A DNA stretch of 64,000 bases from positions 372,001 to 436,000 of the forward strand of contig JAPDRN010000003.1 of assembly GCA_030247855.1 (NCBI GenBank), read 5' to 3'. Below the pieces are notes generated by a model. That model ran no database searches and was not told the DNA's origin. It was given only the letters and a program-made list of their open reading frames with translations. The position numbers and the translations under genes are program-made. Of this stretch, positions 21,701 through 32,048 are shown in pieces. The stretch is from Knufia peltigerae (lineage: Eukaryota > Ascomycota > Eurotiomycetes > Chaetothyriales > Trichomeriaceae). Positions within the stretch are counted from its first letter, which is position 1, and each line of letters begins with the position of its first letter.

Positions 21701-24700
21701 AGGTCCCAATGGTGGAAAGTACACGCAGCCTAAATGTGCCTAAGGTGCCTAGTGAGACCTGCTGGACCTGTAAGCCTGCGAGCCTGGGGCAGCGAGACAG
21801 CGCACTGGGTCCCGAGCTGAAAAATGACTAGTGCTACAAAGGGCAAAAAAAAATGGCAAAAAAAGAAAAACCATTTTCACCTCCCAGCAAGGGCAGTTAC
21901 AGGCGGGACGAAGTTCCTGCGTAGGCATGTTACAAGAAAGCGTACGACTACGCAATACTAAACCGGCGAATTTGCCAAATTGCTATGGATCAGCGCAGCT
22001 TCGAAAGTGGTCGTGAGAGCCAATTGCGCAAGAGAAGACGCCTGACTGCGGTACGTGCTCTACTTTTTCTTTCTACTACCCAGACTAATGATGTGTGTAC
22101 TGTAGTGAGCACTCCAGGTAGGACCCTGTACCTGGTACCAGCCCTAGACAAGTAGTAGGCACAGTTCGGAGTACTTTTATAGCAGTGGTCGACGACCCCG
22201 GGACGCTACACAGGCGCCTCAACGCCTCCTCTATGGCCTGTGGTACCGCCCAGGATAATTCGTCCAATCGCTCCGATTCCATGCCTGCTACGCTACTCCG
22301 TAACATCTGTATCATCGTTCATCCTGCCCAACACGGCGTAGTCCGGTAGCCGCAGCACGCATGACATACACTGGCTGAAGCAGCTGCCCAAATGGCTTTC
22401 TTTGGCTTTGTCTAAGCGATTTGTCTTTCAATTTTCACTGTGTCTTCAGATTGACAGCATCCAATTAGAAAGACCCGCCGAGTTTGAGGTATTAATTATT
22501 ATATTGTTTTGGGTGAAGCCAGCATCTGCCCGCCTGTCTGCGTCATCCACTACCGGCCACAGCCATCTCCAGTATTATTTGCCGCGAATGCTCTGTGCTC
22601 AGTGCCCGCTACCGAACCCGAAACGAAGTGATTTTCTGCTCTACGAAAGACCCTCTCCCCGGCTGCCCTGGCGCGCTCGTCCCTAGTGTCTGTATCCACC
22701 TTGCCTGACTTCCGAAGGTCCCAGCTTCGTCAGTGCGTTGACGGGCGGTCTCCTTGCTAAGTTAATCATGACTGCAAAACACCTATGGAGAAGGGAGTAC
22801 GCGCAATAAGAGTTCGGCTGTCTTCGACGTGTAAACATGCGATGAAATTGGTCGTCAAGATTTCGATCGAGGCAGTATGAAAAGCATGCAAGGGCCATCA
22901 CCATGGACCAGGGTCGACATCGGAAACCTCGCTGTTACCTCTGACAGGGTCCATTGCAACTACACATGAAACCCACTTGTGGTGATGACCTGCATCTCTT
23001 TAACGGAGCCGGCATCTGAGCTTGCGCGCTCTCCACAGCGTCTTGGGCGCCGAGACGATGACAGGCACATATCAAACTCGCGTTTCTGGATAGGTATGGT
23101 GTACGACATTATTAGGCCGGTCGTTGTCTCTTCCATTCCTGGCTTGGTTATCCTAGCCCTGTCCAGCACGATCCAACACGCTCTCTGACCCTCTCGCCGA
23201 TCATGTTACTCAACTCCACACTCCTCGTGCTGACCGGCCAGAGCAGTTCCAAGCAAACTTTTTCGTTATCCTCTGGCATGGAAGATCTCTGCAGCTGCGC
23301 CGGAACAAGGCCTGAAGTGCAGCTTTCTCTTTCTTTACTGCAACGTCAAATGCCAATCCTTCGTGGCGCAGAAGGTCTAGACACCGAACCATACATTTCC
23401 GTGCAATCACACCCCTTTCCATACGATCGGTCATGGTCATGCGGGTACGGAGTACCTCCAACACCACTAAGCCCAGCTCGACCGTGTCAGGGCCTCCAAT
23501 TATTGTTTCCGATCTACTGCGGCTGATCATTACCACAACCCCATTGAGTTGACCCTCGCTTAGAGGAATTCTGACACTCATCGCAGCTAGCTTTTTTCTG
23601 AAAAACCAGAGGCTCCAATTCTGTGCTGGAGATCCTTTTTCGGTTATCCACGACATCAACAGCACAGCTCTACGGAGATGGCGCTGGCATCCGCCGAAGA
23701 TGCTGGCAGTACGAGTACGCAGGCTCACGACAGAACCTCCCAGCGGTATTCGCCGACAAGAGCGCAGTTCAATTGCTGTCCTATTTTGCCGTTGCTCGGA
23801 TTTCATAAAACAATCAGCTTTTTACACTACTTTCAGCCACACTGTCCCACGTCCAATGATATTATGATATTTGGGTTGGCACCAGGTCAATGTCTACGTG
23901 GTAGTCGACACGTTTTCGGGCACGAGGTGTGGTGAGTTCACTATCCGTCAGTACGACCAATGCAAGGCTTCAAAGCAGAGATCTACCTAGAGGACCAAGG
24001 GTCTCAGAGAATGCTTCGAGGCAATCTCACTACTGTCCGCCAATGGACTTGTCTATGAGGTGCTTTTACCAATGCATTCGAGCCCAAGCCAATATTCGAT
24101 ACCGACCCGGAGTGGATAGAAAGTACGTAAAGGAGTTGCACCAAGACGGGGATGTCGTGGGTAGTCCTCTACCAATCAACCCGTCCCATCTGGTATGTTC
24201 CATTGATGGCCATATCAGAGACGGGCCAGTAGAACACCCTACACTTCCACAGCATGGCACAATGTATCTTCTCCTGACGAGGGAGTAACCACTGCACCGT
24301 CCTCGAGCATGGTTGCCGTGATCTCGACGTGATCTCGCGTCGTGGTGGAACGATGCTGGCGGTGACCGAGTCTCTCTCCAATACTGATATTTTGACATGC
24401 AACAGGAAAATTCCCTGATCCCACTGTCGCTCATCACATAATGTTTGGTTTGTCGGACGGTCGAAACGTCGAAGCGGCAGCCGTCATTTGCCTCGAATAC
24501 GATCTATTGAAAAGGTCGACATCTCGCGAGACAGCAAAATTGCTCAGTAAAAAGGCCACATCCGCAGAAGGCGGGTGCTCGCTCTCCAGGCCAGTTCGGT
24601 GGCTTCTTGCATCAGGCTGGAGCGCGCTAATCTTCCGGCTTGGCTCTTCAGGGCGAGAGCTACAGTGCACACTGTTTGCCCTTTGACCCTGGCAGCATGG

Positions 24701-25717
24701 CTTTCATTCATGTCAAAGGAGAGGGCTATGGATGCTCATTTGTTCTCGACTACCGTGCAACCTCGACCGACTAGGTGGAAACATATTTCCACTCCTCAGA
24801 GGAACTAAGTAAGGCTAAATAAGGCCTAAGCTGGGCAGTCAGCAGCATTGCCGTCGTTGCAACCATCATTGGCCGACAGTATGCCTACAGTTACGATGCC
24901 TTAGTCCTTGGAGTCCCTCATGCACGAGGGTTGTAGGGACGTCGTTAGCTGCGGCCTCATCTCGAGTATCCCTTGCTCTCGACCCTGCAGTTCAAAGCCC
25001 AGGGGTCAGGGGTCCGCGCGAACATGCATGAAGCCTTCAATTCTCAAGATCCTCAATCATGTCCCTGACGCGGCACCTCAGGAGAGCTTACAAACTATTC
25101 GTTTTCCGACGGGCCCTAACTATGCACAGTGCGGCAGAGGGCCCTCCTTCATGCCAACTTTTAAGCATATGACGGGGATGGATCTATTTTGGACAATGAA
25201 TCCGTCTTCTGCCACGTCCCCGTAAGTGGTCCTGAACATCTACGGCATCTGGTGATCGACACGCTATTGGGAAACGTCCAGCCTGTTCCTGGCCTTTGAC
25301 TTGCTTCCGAGCACGTAAGGCATCGACCCATCGCTCTAAGCGAGCTTGTGAGACTATGTATAGTTGGTGGATGAGCGTCTTGCTCGTTTCGGAGATCTTG
25401 CTGCCTGATCTGGATGAGCGAGCTATTTTCTAGCATGTTGTTGCGCAATTAATTTGCCCTGATGGTGCAATTTGGGTCTTGGACCCAATAATAGGCCTGA
25501 GAACAATCATATTCACGTCTTTCTATCTTAAACGGAAGGCGTAAGGCCCCTGAGAAAGGGTCCATTGATGGACGACTATTCAATGTTTCAAGCTTGGGGC
25601 ATCGACATGGCCCACAGTGCAGTGTTGAGTCTCAAGAGACCTAGTATGTGACAACCAGACAAATGCACGGTGTCTCTCCTATCCCGCCTCAAGCAGGGTG
25701 TATCCCAGAGATTGTCA

Positions 25718-27265
25718 CTAACTCATGTCAACAATCATACTCCCTGGCTCCTCGAGGTATCTCTGGACCACGGTGGCCATTCGAGCCATGGTAGCTCCGT
25801 CGATGACCCTGTGGTCCGCACTCCAACTCATACTGACGACTTGTGCAGGACGCACAGAAACACCGTCCTCTGCAAAAACAGGTATCGTCTTGATCTTGCC
25901 AATGCCCATAATCGCCAACTGTCCCTCAACAATCACAGGGGCTACCGTCTCCCCACCGATGTTGCCTATGTTGCTGACAGTGATCGTGCCGCCTGTGAGG
26001 TCGGCCTGGCTCAATTTCCCCGCCTGACCGAGTGCCGCGAGACGCTGAACTTCCTGGGCTATGCCTGCAATCGATCGAGCGTTCACGTTCTTGATGACTG
26101 GAACAATCAAACCATTCGGTGTGTCCATTGCCACGCCGATGTTGTGTACATTCCTCATGATGAGCTGCGGCTTGCCTGTACCTTCGCTGCTGAGGTCCAA
26201 ACGGGCGTTGAGTAAGGGGTACTGGTTCAACGCGAGCGAGACGGCCTTGATGATGAAGGGCATATATGTAAGTTTCGGAGTGTCAGGATTTCGTGTCGAG
26301 TTCAGTCGGGTCCGCATGGCCGATAGATTTGAAATGTCAATGGTGTCAGAATACAAGAAATGAGGTATCGAAAGAGAACCGGTCATACTCTTGAACATGG
26401 CAGACTGTACGGGTGAGAGTTTTTGTGGCGTCTCTGTCTGTACGGCATCGACGGTTGGCTTGTTGGATGGTGTCGAGGTCGAAGCCGAGGCAGGAGACGA
26501 CGTCGAAGACGTCTCGAGATGCTTGTATACGTCCTCCTTGAGGACTCTACCGTCCTTGCCAGTGCCCGTAATGTCTTCTATGGCCAGACCGTGTTCCTTC
26601 AAGAGCCCTCTCACCGCCGGAGTCGCAAGAGAGGCGTGCTTTCCAGGAGGCGTTTTGGGTGTTGTGACGGCTACCTGGCCTCCTGATCGTGATGCTTCTT
26701 GTGTCACCTGGGCAGCACCACCACCACCGCCCTCTGCGGCCTGTTCTGGGTCTACTGTAGTCTCACCGGCATCTTTCGGCGGTTCATGGTCTATGCTCTC
26801 TCCTTCTCCTTCAGCGACAGGTTCGGCGTCGTCACCGCCCTCGACCTCAATGTCCAAGAGAGGGTCTCCCACCTGCACCACGGCGTCCTGGCCAAAGTGT
26901 AGTTTCTTGATGACCCCCGTGTACTTGGACGTGATCTCGACCGACGCCTTGTCGCTCTGGACCTCGCACAGAGGGCTCCATTCTTCAATGGGCGCCCCTT
27001 CCTCCACGAACCACTGTATGATTTGTACCTCCTTGACCCCTTCTCCAATGTCCGACAGGACGTGAGTTTCGGTCTTTTCGAGTCGCGTCGAAGAGTGGAA
27101 TTGGCGGTGGCGGTTCGTCCGGAGGAACCAAGTAGTCGCCGCCGCAGTAGGTCTGAAAAAGGTAGTGCCTGTGAGTGTGGTCGTACCCGTCGAGGTGGTG
27201 AACGTTTGACCCCTCGCCAGACCTGAAAGGAGCCTAAGCGCTTGTGGTGAAGGGACGTATTTCAT
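25718..27265 (-). CDS. lipoamide acyltransferase E2 of branched-chain 2-oxoacid dehydrogenase
   Basis: Intronless, 515 residues. The N-terminus (about 60) is rich in Arg, Thr and Ser and fits a mitochondrial presequence. The lipoyl domain covers about 66-140, with the lipoylated lysine K106 in QSDKASVEI. An Ala/Glu/Gly linker leads to the E3/E1-binding domain (about 210-250, ATPAVRGLLKEHG...GTGKDGRVLKEDV). The catalytic acyltransferase domain covers about 280-515 with the active-site HRVIDG (H485, D489). The single lipoyl domain with QSDKASVEITS and the PHFLYSDTID start of the catalytic domain point to the branched-chain complex, not to pyruvate or 2-oxoglutarate E2. It transfers acyl groups from Leu/Ile/Val-derived oxoacids to CoA in the matrix. 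The ATG at 27265 is the first in frame; upstream frame extension has no ATG. Confidence 0.92.
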   Translation of the reverse strand: MKYVPSPQALRLLSGLARGQTFTTSTGTTTLTGTTFFRPTAAATTWFLRTNRHRQFHSSTRLEKTETHVLSDIGEGVKEVQIIQWFVEEGAPIEEWSPLCEVQSDKASVEITSKYTGVIKKLHFGQDAVVQVGDPLLDIEVEGGDDAEPVAEGEGESIDHEPPKDAGETTVDPEQAAEGGGGGAAQVTQEASRSGGQVAVTTPKTPPGKHASLATPAVRGLLKEHGLAIEDITGTGKDGRVLKEDVYKHLETSSTSSPASASTSTPSNKPTVDAVQTETPQKLSPVQSAMFKSMTGSLSIPHFLYSDTIDISNLSAMRTRLNSTRNPDTPKLTYMPFIIKAVSLALNQYPLLNARLDLSSEGTGKPQLIMRNVHNIGVAMDTPNGLIVPVIKNVNARSIAGIAQEVQRLAALGQAGKLSQADLTGGTITVSNIGNIGGETVAPVIVEGQLAIMGIGKIKTIPVFAEDGVSVRPAQVVSMSWSADHRVIDGATMARMATVVQRYLEEPGSMIVDMS

Positions 27266-27910
27266 GGTTCTTCCTTTTTTCCCCCCCTTCCTGTAGGACT
27301 CGTCTATAGAGAGCGTTGAAAATTTATCGTTTTCCAATTCACATGTTTTTACTCTTCATTCGAAAGGAACGTCTCGTCGAGTTTGTACTCGGTAACAAGA
27401 GAAGAAGAGATGGTGGTGGTGTCGGCGAAGACCACCGAGGGGACAATTTAATGTTCAAAACACAAAGCCGCGAATAACCGAATTTACCCTTGGTGAGGGA
27501 ATGACGCTGTGCAGTCCTCCCCCCGATGCCGGGGATTGTACCAAGGTATTGGTCCCGGAGTACAGAATACCGTACGACCGTCAAGCAGCGATACTTTGAA
27601 CAACCATATTACATGTAATTTTTATTCCGTACTCCGAACAAGGCATCTTGTGAAAGCTTGTGCCAGTAGAGAAACATAGCAATGGGAAATCTCGATTCTT
27701 TTATTCATTACCTAGCTAAGTAATTGTTGTGGCTACTTCCATCATGCCATGAACCAAATGCTACCCACCTAGATATCTGCCTAGGTACTCAGCCCAGTAT
27801 CAAATGACTTGTTCAGAACCAAAGACATCACTTTAGGCCATGTGTGCATGTGTCATGTAACATGTGTACGACAAGTGAAAACCAAGGTAAATATCAACAC
27901 ACCTCTCAAT
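27266..27910. other. spacer between BCKDH E2 and SWC4
   Basis: Promoter side of the E2 gene and 3' side of SWC4. It has near-matches to the TACGGAGTA family (CCGGAGTA near 27555, TACTCCGAA near 27630) and CCTAGGTA near 27781. No gene seen. Confidence 0.45.
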
Positions 27911-30415
27911 CTACCTTCTTTTCTTCCTACCAAGCCCGCTCCGATTACTACCCGCACGACTGGCTTCGGACATGACACTGGCAGACCTCTTGTGCGCACG
28001 CATGGCGGCGGCAGATGCTGACGCGACACCCTCGTCTGGCTTGTCTGCTGCTGCTTGTTCCTCTTCCTCTTCCTCTTCTTCTTCTTCTTCCTCTTCTTCC
28101 TCCTCCTCCTCCCCCTCCTCTTCTTCTTCTCCTCCATCATCTCCAGCTTTGTCAGAGTCCTCCTGCTCGGCAACCTTGGCCTCAGCTTCAGGACTACTAT
28201 CACCATCGGCCTCTGCATCATCATCATCACCATCCTCTCCGTCATCCTGCTCAGCTTCTTCTTCCGACTCCTCTTCAGCCTCGGCCTCGGCCTCTTCATC
28301 TTCCTCATCTTCATCCTCATCTTGCTCTTCATCAGCGTCACTGTCGAGATCTGGAGTAGCGGCGATTTCTGCTTCCTCTTCTTCGTCCTCGTCATCATCA
28401 ATTCCAAGTTGAGGTCCATCGTCGTCCTCGTCTTCGTCCTCTTCTTCCGCATCTTCATCTTCACCATCCTGGTCTTGATCAGCGGTAGCTTCATTCTGAT
28501 CTTCATCGTCGCCATTCTCATCTTCATCTTCCCCTTGTGCATCCTCATCTTCTTCATGCTTGAGCTCCGAGGCTTCAGCAACTTCTTCATCTTCGTCGGC
28601 ATCCGCATCCTCGTCGTCCGCTTTATCCACGGCCATGGTGCTTTCGTCGCCTTGAGCACCGTCTGTCTTCTCTTGATTGTTGTCACGGTCGACAGGGGTA
28701 TCAACCTCACCCTCCGCGTCCTTCTCTTCGTCCGCAAGAACCATTGAACTGTCCTGCGCCGTCTCGAGCTTACTATCCACGATCTGCGACGAGTCCACCT
28801 CCATTACGCTTCCGTCGTTTTGCACAGGCTGTTCTCCTTCCTTGGGCAGACCGAGCCTGATGCGTCTCTGCTCTTCCAAGATTTTAATCTCGGTAGCGAT
28901 CTTCTCGTTGACCTTTCTGGCGTCAAGCAGGATATTGATCTCTTTCACTAGCCGCTCAAACTCCCGACAGACTCTCTCGGTCGGCATAAGCAGACGTGAT
29001 GGAATGGCCAACTCCGTCAAGGCAGCTTGGATCTTGGTGGTCTGTGTCTGACTCTTCGCCATGGTAAGGCGATTGATCTTCTCGTGGCGGAACTGGACAC
29101 CACTCGTGAGTCGCTCTTGGGGGTGAGCAACACCAAAACGAGCCTCTTCTTGCGGTGTCAACACTCTTACGGTTGGTTGTGACGTCGAACCTTTCTTCTG
29201 TGAAGCAGTTTCGTCCGCCTGGGTGTCGACGGTGTCGCGGCGGCTGAATGAGGTGGCGTGACTCGCCTTGCGGGAGTCGGCCGGTGTCGCAGTGGGGTGT
29301 CCACCGTGTGCTCCTTCGTGCATAGGACGAGGCGGCTTAAGCCTCTTCTCCTTTGCGAGCATGTTTTGTAACAGGATGGACAACCCAGCTGAAGTCTGAT
29401 ACATGGCGGTTGATTGCTCCTCGCCTCTGTCGGTGCGACGAATGGCGGCAACAGGCTCGAGCCTGGAGTACAAGTCTGCACGCATCTTGATAAAGTCTTC
29501 TTCGTTCTTCGTGATCCGGTAGAGCTCTTCCAGCAAGGTTCTCTCCTCGTCAGCTTCGTCTTTGGTGCGTTCGAACAGTTTTTCCGCCATTGCCTTGCGC
29601 GTGGTCTCGGTCTTGGCGTCGAAACTGCGCATCTTCTCCCACAGTTGGAATTCTGCTTGAGCCATGCTGCTGATTGGTACCTGAGTCTCGAGCATTTTGG
29701 CGGCGACGGTGTAATAACGTTGTTTGAGTGCCTCCATGGTCCGATCTGGAAATTTCGGCGCGACCTCGCTGCCTGCCGCTTCGCCGTTCTGTTGAGACGC
29801 ACTGGGTTTGACGATTTCGGTCGTGTCGAACCTGTCTGCGATGATGACCCATCGTAGGTCATAATCACGACAGAGTTCCATCAGATAATCTGTCTCTTGT
29901 CTAGACCAGTCGTCCGCCTTCAACAGATTTTCGTACTGTTCGTCCGTGTACGTCGGAACCTGCACTTTGACATTCCATTTGTGTGAAGGAAATTCATCTT
30001 CGTACCGCAGCTCGGGCACGACAGCAGTACTACTCTTTGCGTCGTCCGTCATTTCCACATCACCGGATCCTCCGTCGTCGTTGGAAATAACTGGTGGGCG
30101 CGTCTGCGACCCCGGGATGGATCGTTTCCAGTGTCTCAGCACAAGTCCATCCGTTCTCGCCCCATGCTGGAACGGCCTCTCCTCCCAATGTCTCGGCTTG
30201 AACAGCTTCTGTGAAATAGACGGTCTCGATTTGTAGGAGCGTTGTTCGACGATGGCGATCGGAGGGACCGAGTCGCCCATGAGTGCTTGGACCTCTCGCT
30301 TGAACCCAGTCACACGCGGCTGTGTGTCGGCCAGTTTCTTCTTCTTGGGCGCAGGCTGGCGAGGACCTGCCTGGCCCAAGTTCATGATGTCGCGAATGTC
30401 GGACGAAGAGGCCAT
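27911..30415 (-). CDS. SWC4: SWR1/NuA4 complex subunit Swc4 (DMAP1 homologue)
   Basis: Intronless, 834 residues. The N-terminus SSDIRDIMNLG is the usual start of Swc4/Eaf2/DMAP1. A SANT-like domain lies about 150-240 (TYTDEQYENLL...DDWSRQETDYLMELC...RWVIIADRF). The DMAP1-type region to about 540 includes the LLQNMLAKEKRLKPPRPMHEG stretch (split for description) and coiled coil. The protein joins SWR1 (H2A.Z deposition) and NuA4 (histone acetylation) in the nucleus. The last about 290 residues are unusual: an almost continuous Asp/Glu tail, including more than 20 consecutive Glu near the end, closed by a basic GLGRKKRR. Yeast Swc4 is about 476 residues, so this tail roughly accounts for the extra length. 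The ATG at 30415 follows a frame extension that has no ATG. It diverges from a p24 gene 419 bp away. Confidence 0.93.
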   Translation of the reverse strand: MASSSDIRDIMNLGQAGPRQPAPKKKKLADTQPRVTGFKREVQALMGDSVPPIAIVEQRSYKSRPSISQKLFKPRHWEERPFQHGARTDGLVLRHWKRSIPGSQTRPPVISNDDGGSGDVEMTDDAKSSTAVVPELRYEDEFPSHKWNVKVQVPTYTDEQYENLLKADDWSRQETDYLMELCRDYDLRWVIIADRFDTTEIVKPSASQQNGEAAGSEVAPKFPDRTMEALKQRYYTVAAKMLETQVPISSMAQAEFQLWEKMRSFDAKTETTRKAMAEKLFERTKDEADEERTLLEELYRITKNEEDFIKMRADLYSRLEPVAAIRRTDRGEEQSTAMYQTSAGLSILLQNMLAKEKRLKPPRPMHEGAHGGHPTATPADSRKASHATSFSRRDTVDTQADETASQKKGSTSQPTVRVLTPQEEARFGVAHPQERLTSGVQFRHEKINRLTMAKSQTQTTKIQAALTELAIPSRLLMPTERVCREFERLVKEINILLDARKVNEKIATEIKILEEQRRIRLGLPKEGEQPVQNDGSVMEVDSSQIVDSKLETAQDSSMVLADEEKDAEGEVDTPVDRDNNQEKTDGAQGDESTMAVDKADDEDADADEDEEVAEASELKHEEDEDAQGEDEDENGDDEDQNEATADQDQDGEDEDAEEEDEDEDDDGPQLGIDDDEDEEEEAEIAATPDLDSDADEEQDEDEDEEDEEAEAEAEEESEEEAEQDDGEDGDDDDAEADGDSSPEAEAKVAEQEDSDKAGDDGGEEEEEGEEEEEEEEEEEEEEEEEEQAAADKPDEGVASASAAAMRAHKRSASVMSEASRAGSNRSGLGRKKRR
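28046..28125. repeat. CTT/CCT trinucleotide tract coding for poly-Glu in Swc4
   Basis: Plus-strand runs of CTC, CTT and TCC triplets encode, on the minus strand, a Glu run in the Swc4 tail. Mixed GAA/GAG codons suggest selection on the protein, or an aged microsatellite. Such pure pyrimidine tracts are length-variable. Confidence 0.8.
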
Positions 30416-30834
30416 TTTGGCGTCGTGCGGCCGCCGCGACACTTGTGAGAGCGGAGTGTGATACGAACGATGATAGAGTTGGAATCCTAGTCGCCCATTT
30501 GTCCTTCCTTTCTAGATCTGCACACTTCTCATTCGTATACGCGTCGTTGATTGATGGGAAAACAATCGTGCGAATGATGAACCAGGGAACTAAATCCACA
30601 GGCGCAGAGATTCGCATACAGAACCAGAATTCAGAGAAAGCGGCGAGATATTTTTCCACTCCGCATCGGCCATTTGCATTGCGCGACTCCAACAAATTCG
30701 ACGCCCCTGAATTGGCCAACATTTACATTTCGACGGCGGAACATGTGCATGATTTCTCAATTAACCGCAGTTCAGACCCTCGTGCTCATCGACAACGTCC
30801 CTGCAAAACACCACCATCAGCAAGAGCCCCGGCC
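30416..30834. promoter_or_regulatory. divergent promoter region of SWC4 and the p24 gene
   Basis: 419 bp between the two ATGs, transcribed outward in both directions. No specific site can be named with confidence. Confidence 0.5.
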
Positions 30835-31725
30835 ATGTATTTCCCTCTTGCGACTGTAGTGGCGGCCTTTTCCCTCCTCGCTCCTTCACAAGCGCTGTAC
30901 CTGTACATTGACGGCACGTCGCCAAAATGTTTCTATGAAGATTTACCAAAGGACACGTTGGTCGTCGGTACGTACATATTCCTCAAACCCTCCCATGAGT
31001 TTTGTGAGTTCGCCCTTGGACGCAAACATTGACGCAACTTCTTCCCACCCCCGCCAGGCACATACAAGGCCGAAGCTTACTCGCCCGCAACCTCAACCTT
31101 TCGAACCACGTCGGAGCTCGCCATCCAGGTAACGGTCGACGAAGTCTTCGACAATGACCACCGCGTCGTGACTCAGACGACCACCTCCTCAGACACCTTT
31201 TCAAAGTTCACATTTACCGCGGCCGACCCGGGCCTGCACAGACTGTGCTTCACCCCCTCCGGCCCGGCAGCCATCAGCGTTGGAGGTTGGTTCTCGGGTT
31301 CGGCGGGCTCGACGATAGGTGGGGTGAAGTTGACCCTCGACATGGCCATCGGTGCCACGTCCAAGATCGAGTCCGAGGACAAGTCAAAGATCGACAACAT
31401 CGTGAGCAAGGTCAGGGAACTCAATGGGAGACTTACGGACATCCGGCGAGAGCAGGTTTTCCAAAGGGTACGTTTCAAGATATATTTCCCCTGAGCAGAG
31501 AGCTGCTCTGGTTTTGCCCATTTTGATTGAATCCACGTGAGACCACAAAACAGTACTAACATAACCTCCCTCTAGGAACGAGAGGCGGAATTCCGTGATC
31601 AGAGCGAAGCTACTAATGCCAAAATCGTTCGGTGGACCTTGATTCAGCTTGGTGTTCTTGGTGTTACATGTGCATGGCAATTGTCACATTTGAGATCATT
31701 CTTTATCAAACAAAAGTTGACATAG
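30835..31725 (+). CDS. p24/emp24 family cargo receptor (Erp-like)
   Basis: Three exons: 30835-30967, 31058-31467, 31576-31725; introns of 90 and 108 nt with GT-AG ends; 230 residues. Signal peptide about 1-21, then mature LYLYIDGTSPKCFYEDLP with the first conserved Cys. A GOLD domain follows with the second Cys in HRLCFTPSG. A coiled-coil segment (SKIDNIVSKVRELNGRLTDIRREQ, split for description) leads to one membrane helix near 203-218 and a short cytosolic tail ending SFFIKQKLT, with a Phe pair for COPII binding. p24 proteins cycle between ER and Golgi and load cargo such as GPI proteins. The layout is closest to the Erp1/5/6 (alpha/gamma) branch; the exact member cannot be fixed by eye. Confidence 0.93.
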
Positions 31726-32048
31726 AGCGTCGAATTGGACCCGAAAAAGAAAACCATAAATGACTATGAGCTTAACGACTTGGTTCGTTGGACTGGCTGT
31801 ATTATAGCACTCGGTTACTGAGACTGATGAGCGTGTCGCATAGACTGACCAATATACCGTGACACGGAAACAAGTGCTTCATGTCCTAGACTCCATGGAT
31901 TCAGCCCATGCCAACATATGCATGCCCTCTAAACTCGTCACGCCTCGCTATGCCATAATCTATACAGGACCGGCCAATGCTCTGCAAAATGCAGAAATGC
32001 AGGTGTATCAGATGGAATCACGGAAATGAGATGCGTCAGCCACACTCG
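31726..32048. other. convergent spacer between the p24 gene and IMA1
   Basis: Both flanking genes end here, so the 323 bp should hold two 3' UTRs. No other feature seen. Confidence 0.5.

Larger units (their letters stand above)
19599..25717. other. 6.1-kb gene-poor region
   Basis: No gene is supported. Open frames up to 198 codons exist (for example 23806-23210 minus) but lack domains, and their codon patterns do not stand out. Visible elements are TACGGAGTA-type motifs at 21612-21620, 22294-22302 (reverse) and 23446-23454, and two G-rich stretches at 21571-21587 and 21675-21700. The proximal part is presumably the 5' region of the bZIP gene. Composition is not obviously AT-rich, so it does not look like RIP-damaged repeat DNA. 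Confidence 0.5.

Noticed and set aside
23210..23806. 198-codon minus-strand open frame in the gene-poor region
   Set aside because: No recognised domain, no clear promoter or splice support; Arg/Leu/Ser-rich composition as expected from a chance frame.
28055..28747. Long plus-strand Leu/Phe/Ile-rich frame opposite the acidic tail of Swc4, resembling a membrane protein
   Set aside because: It is the antisense reading of GAA/GAG/GAT codons, which always produces hydrophobic and Ser-rich shadows.
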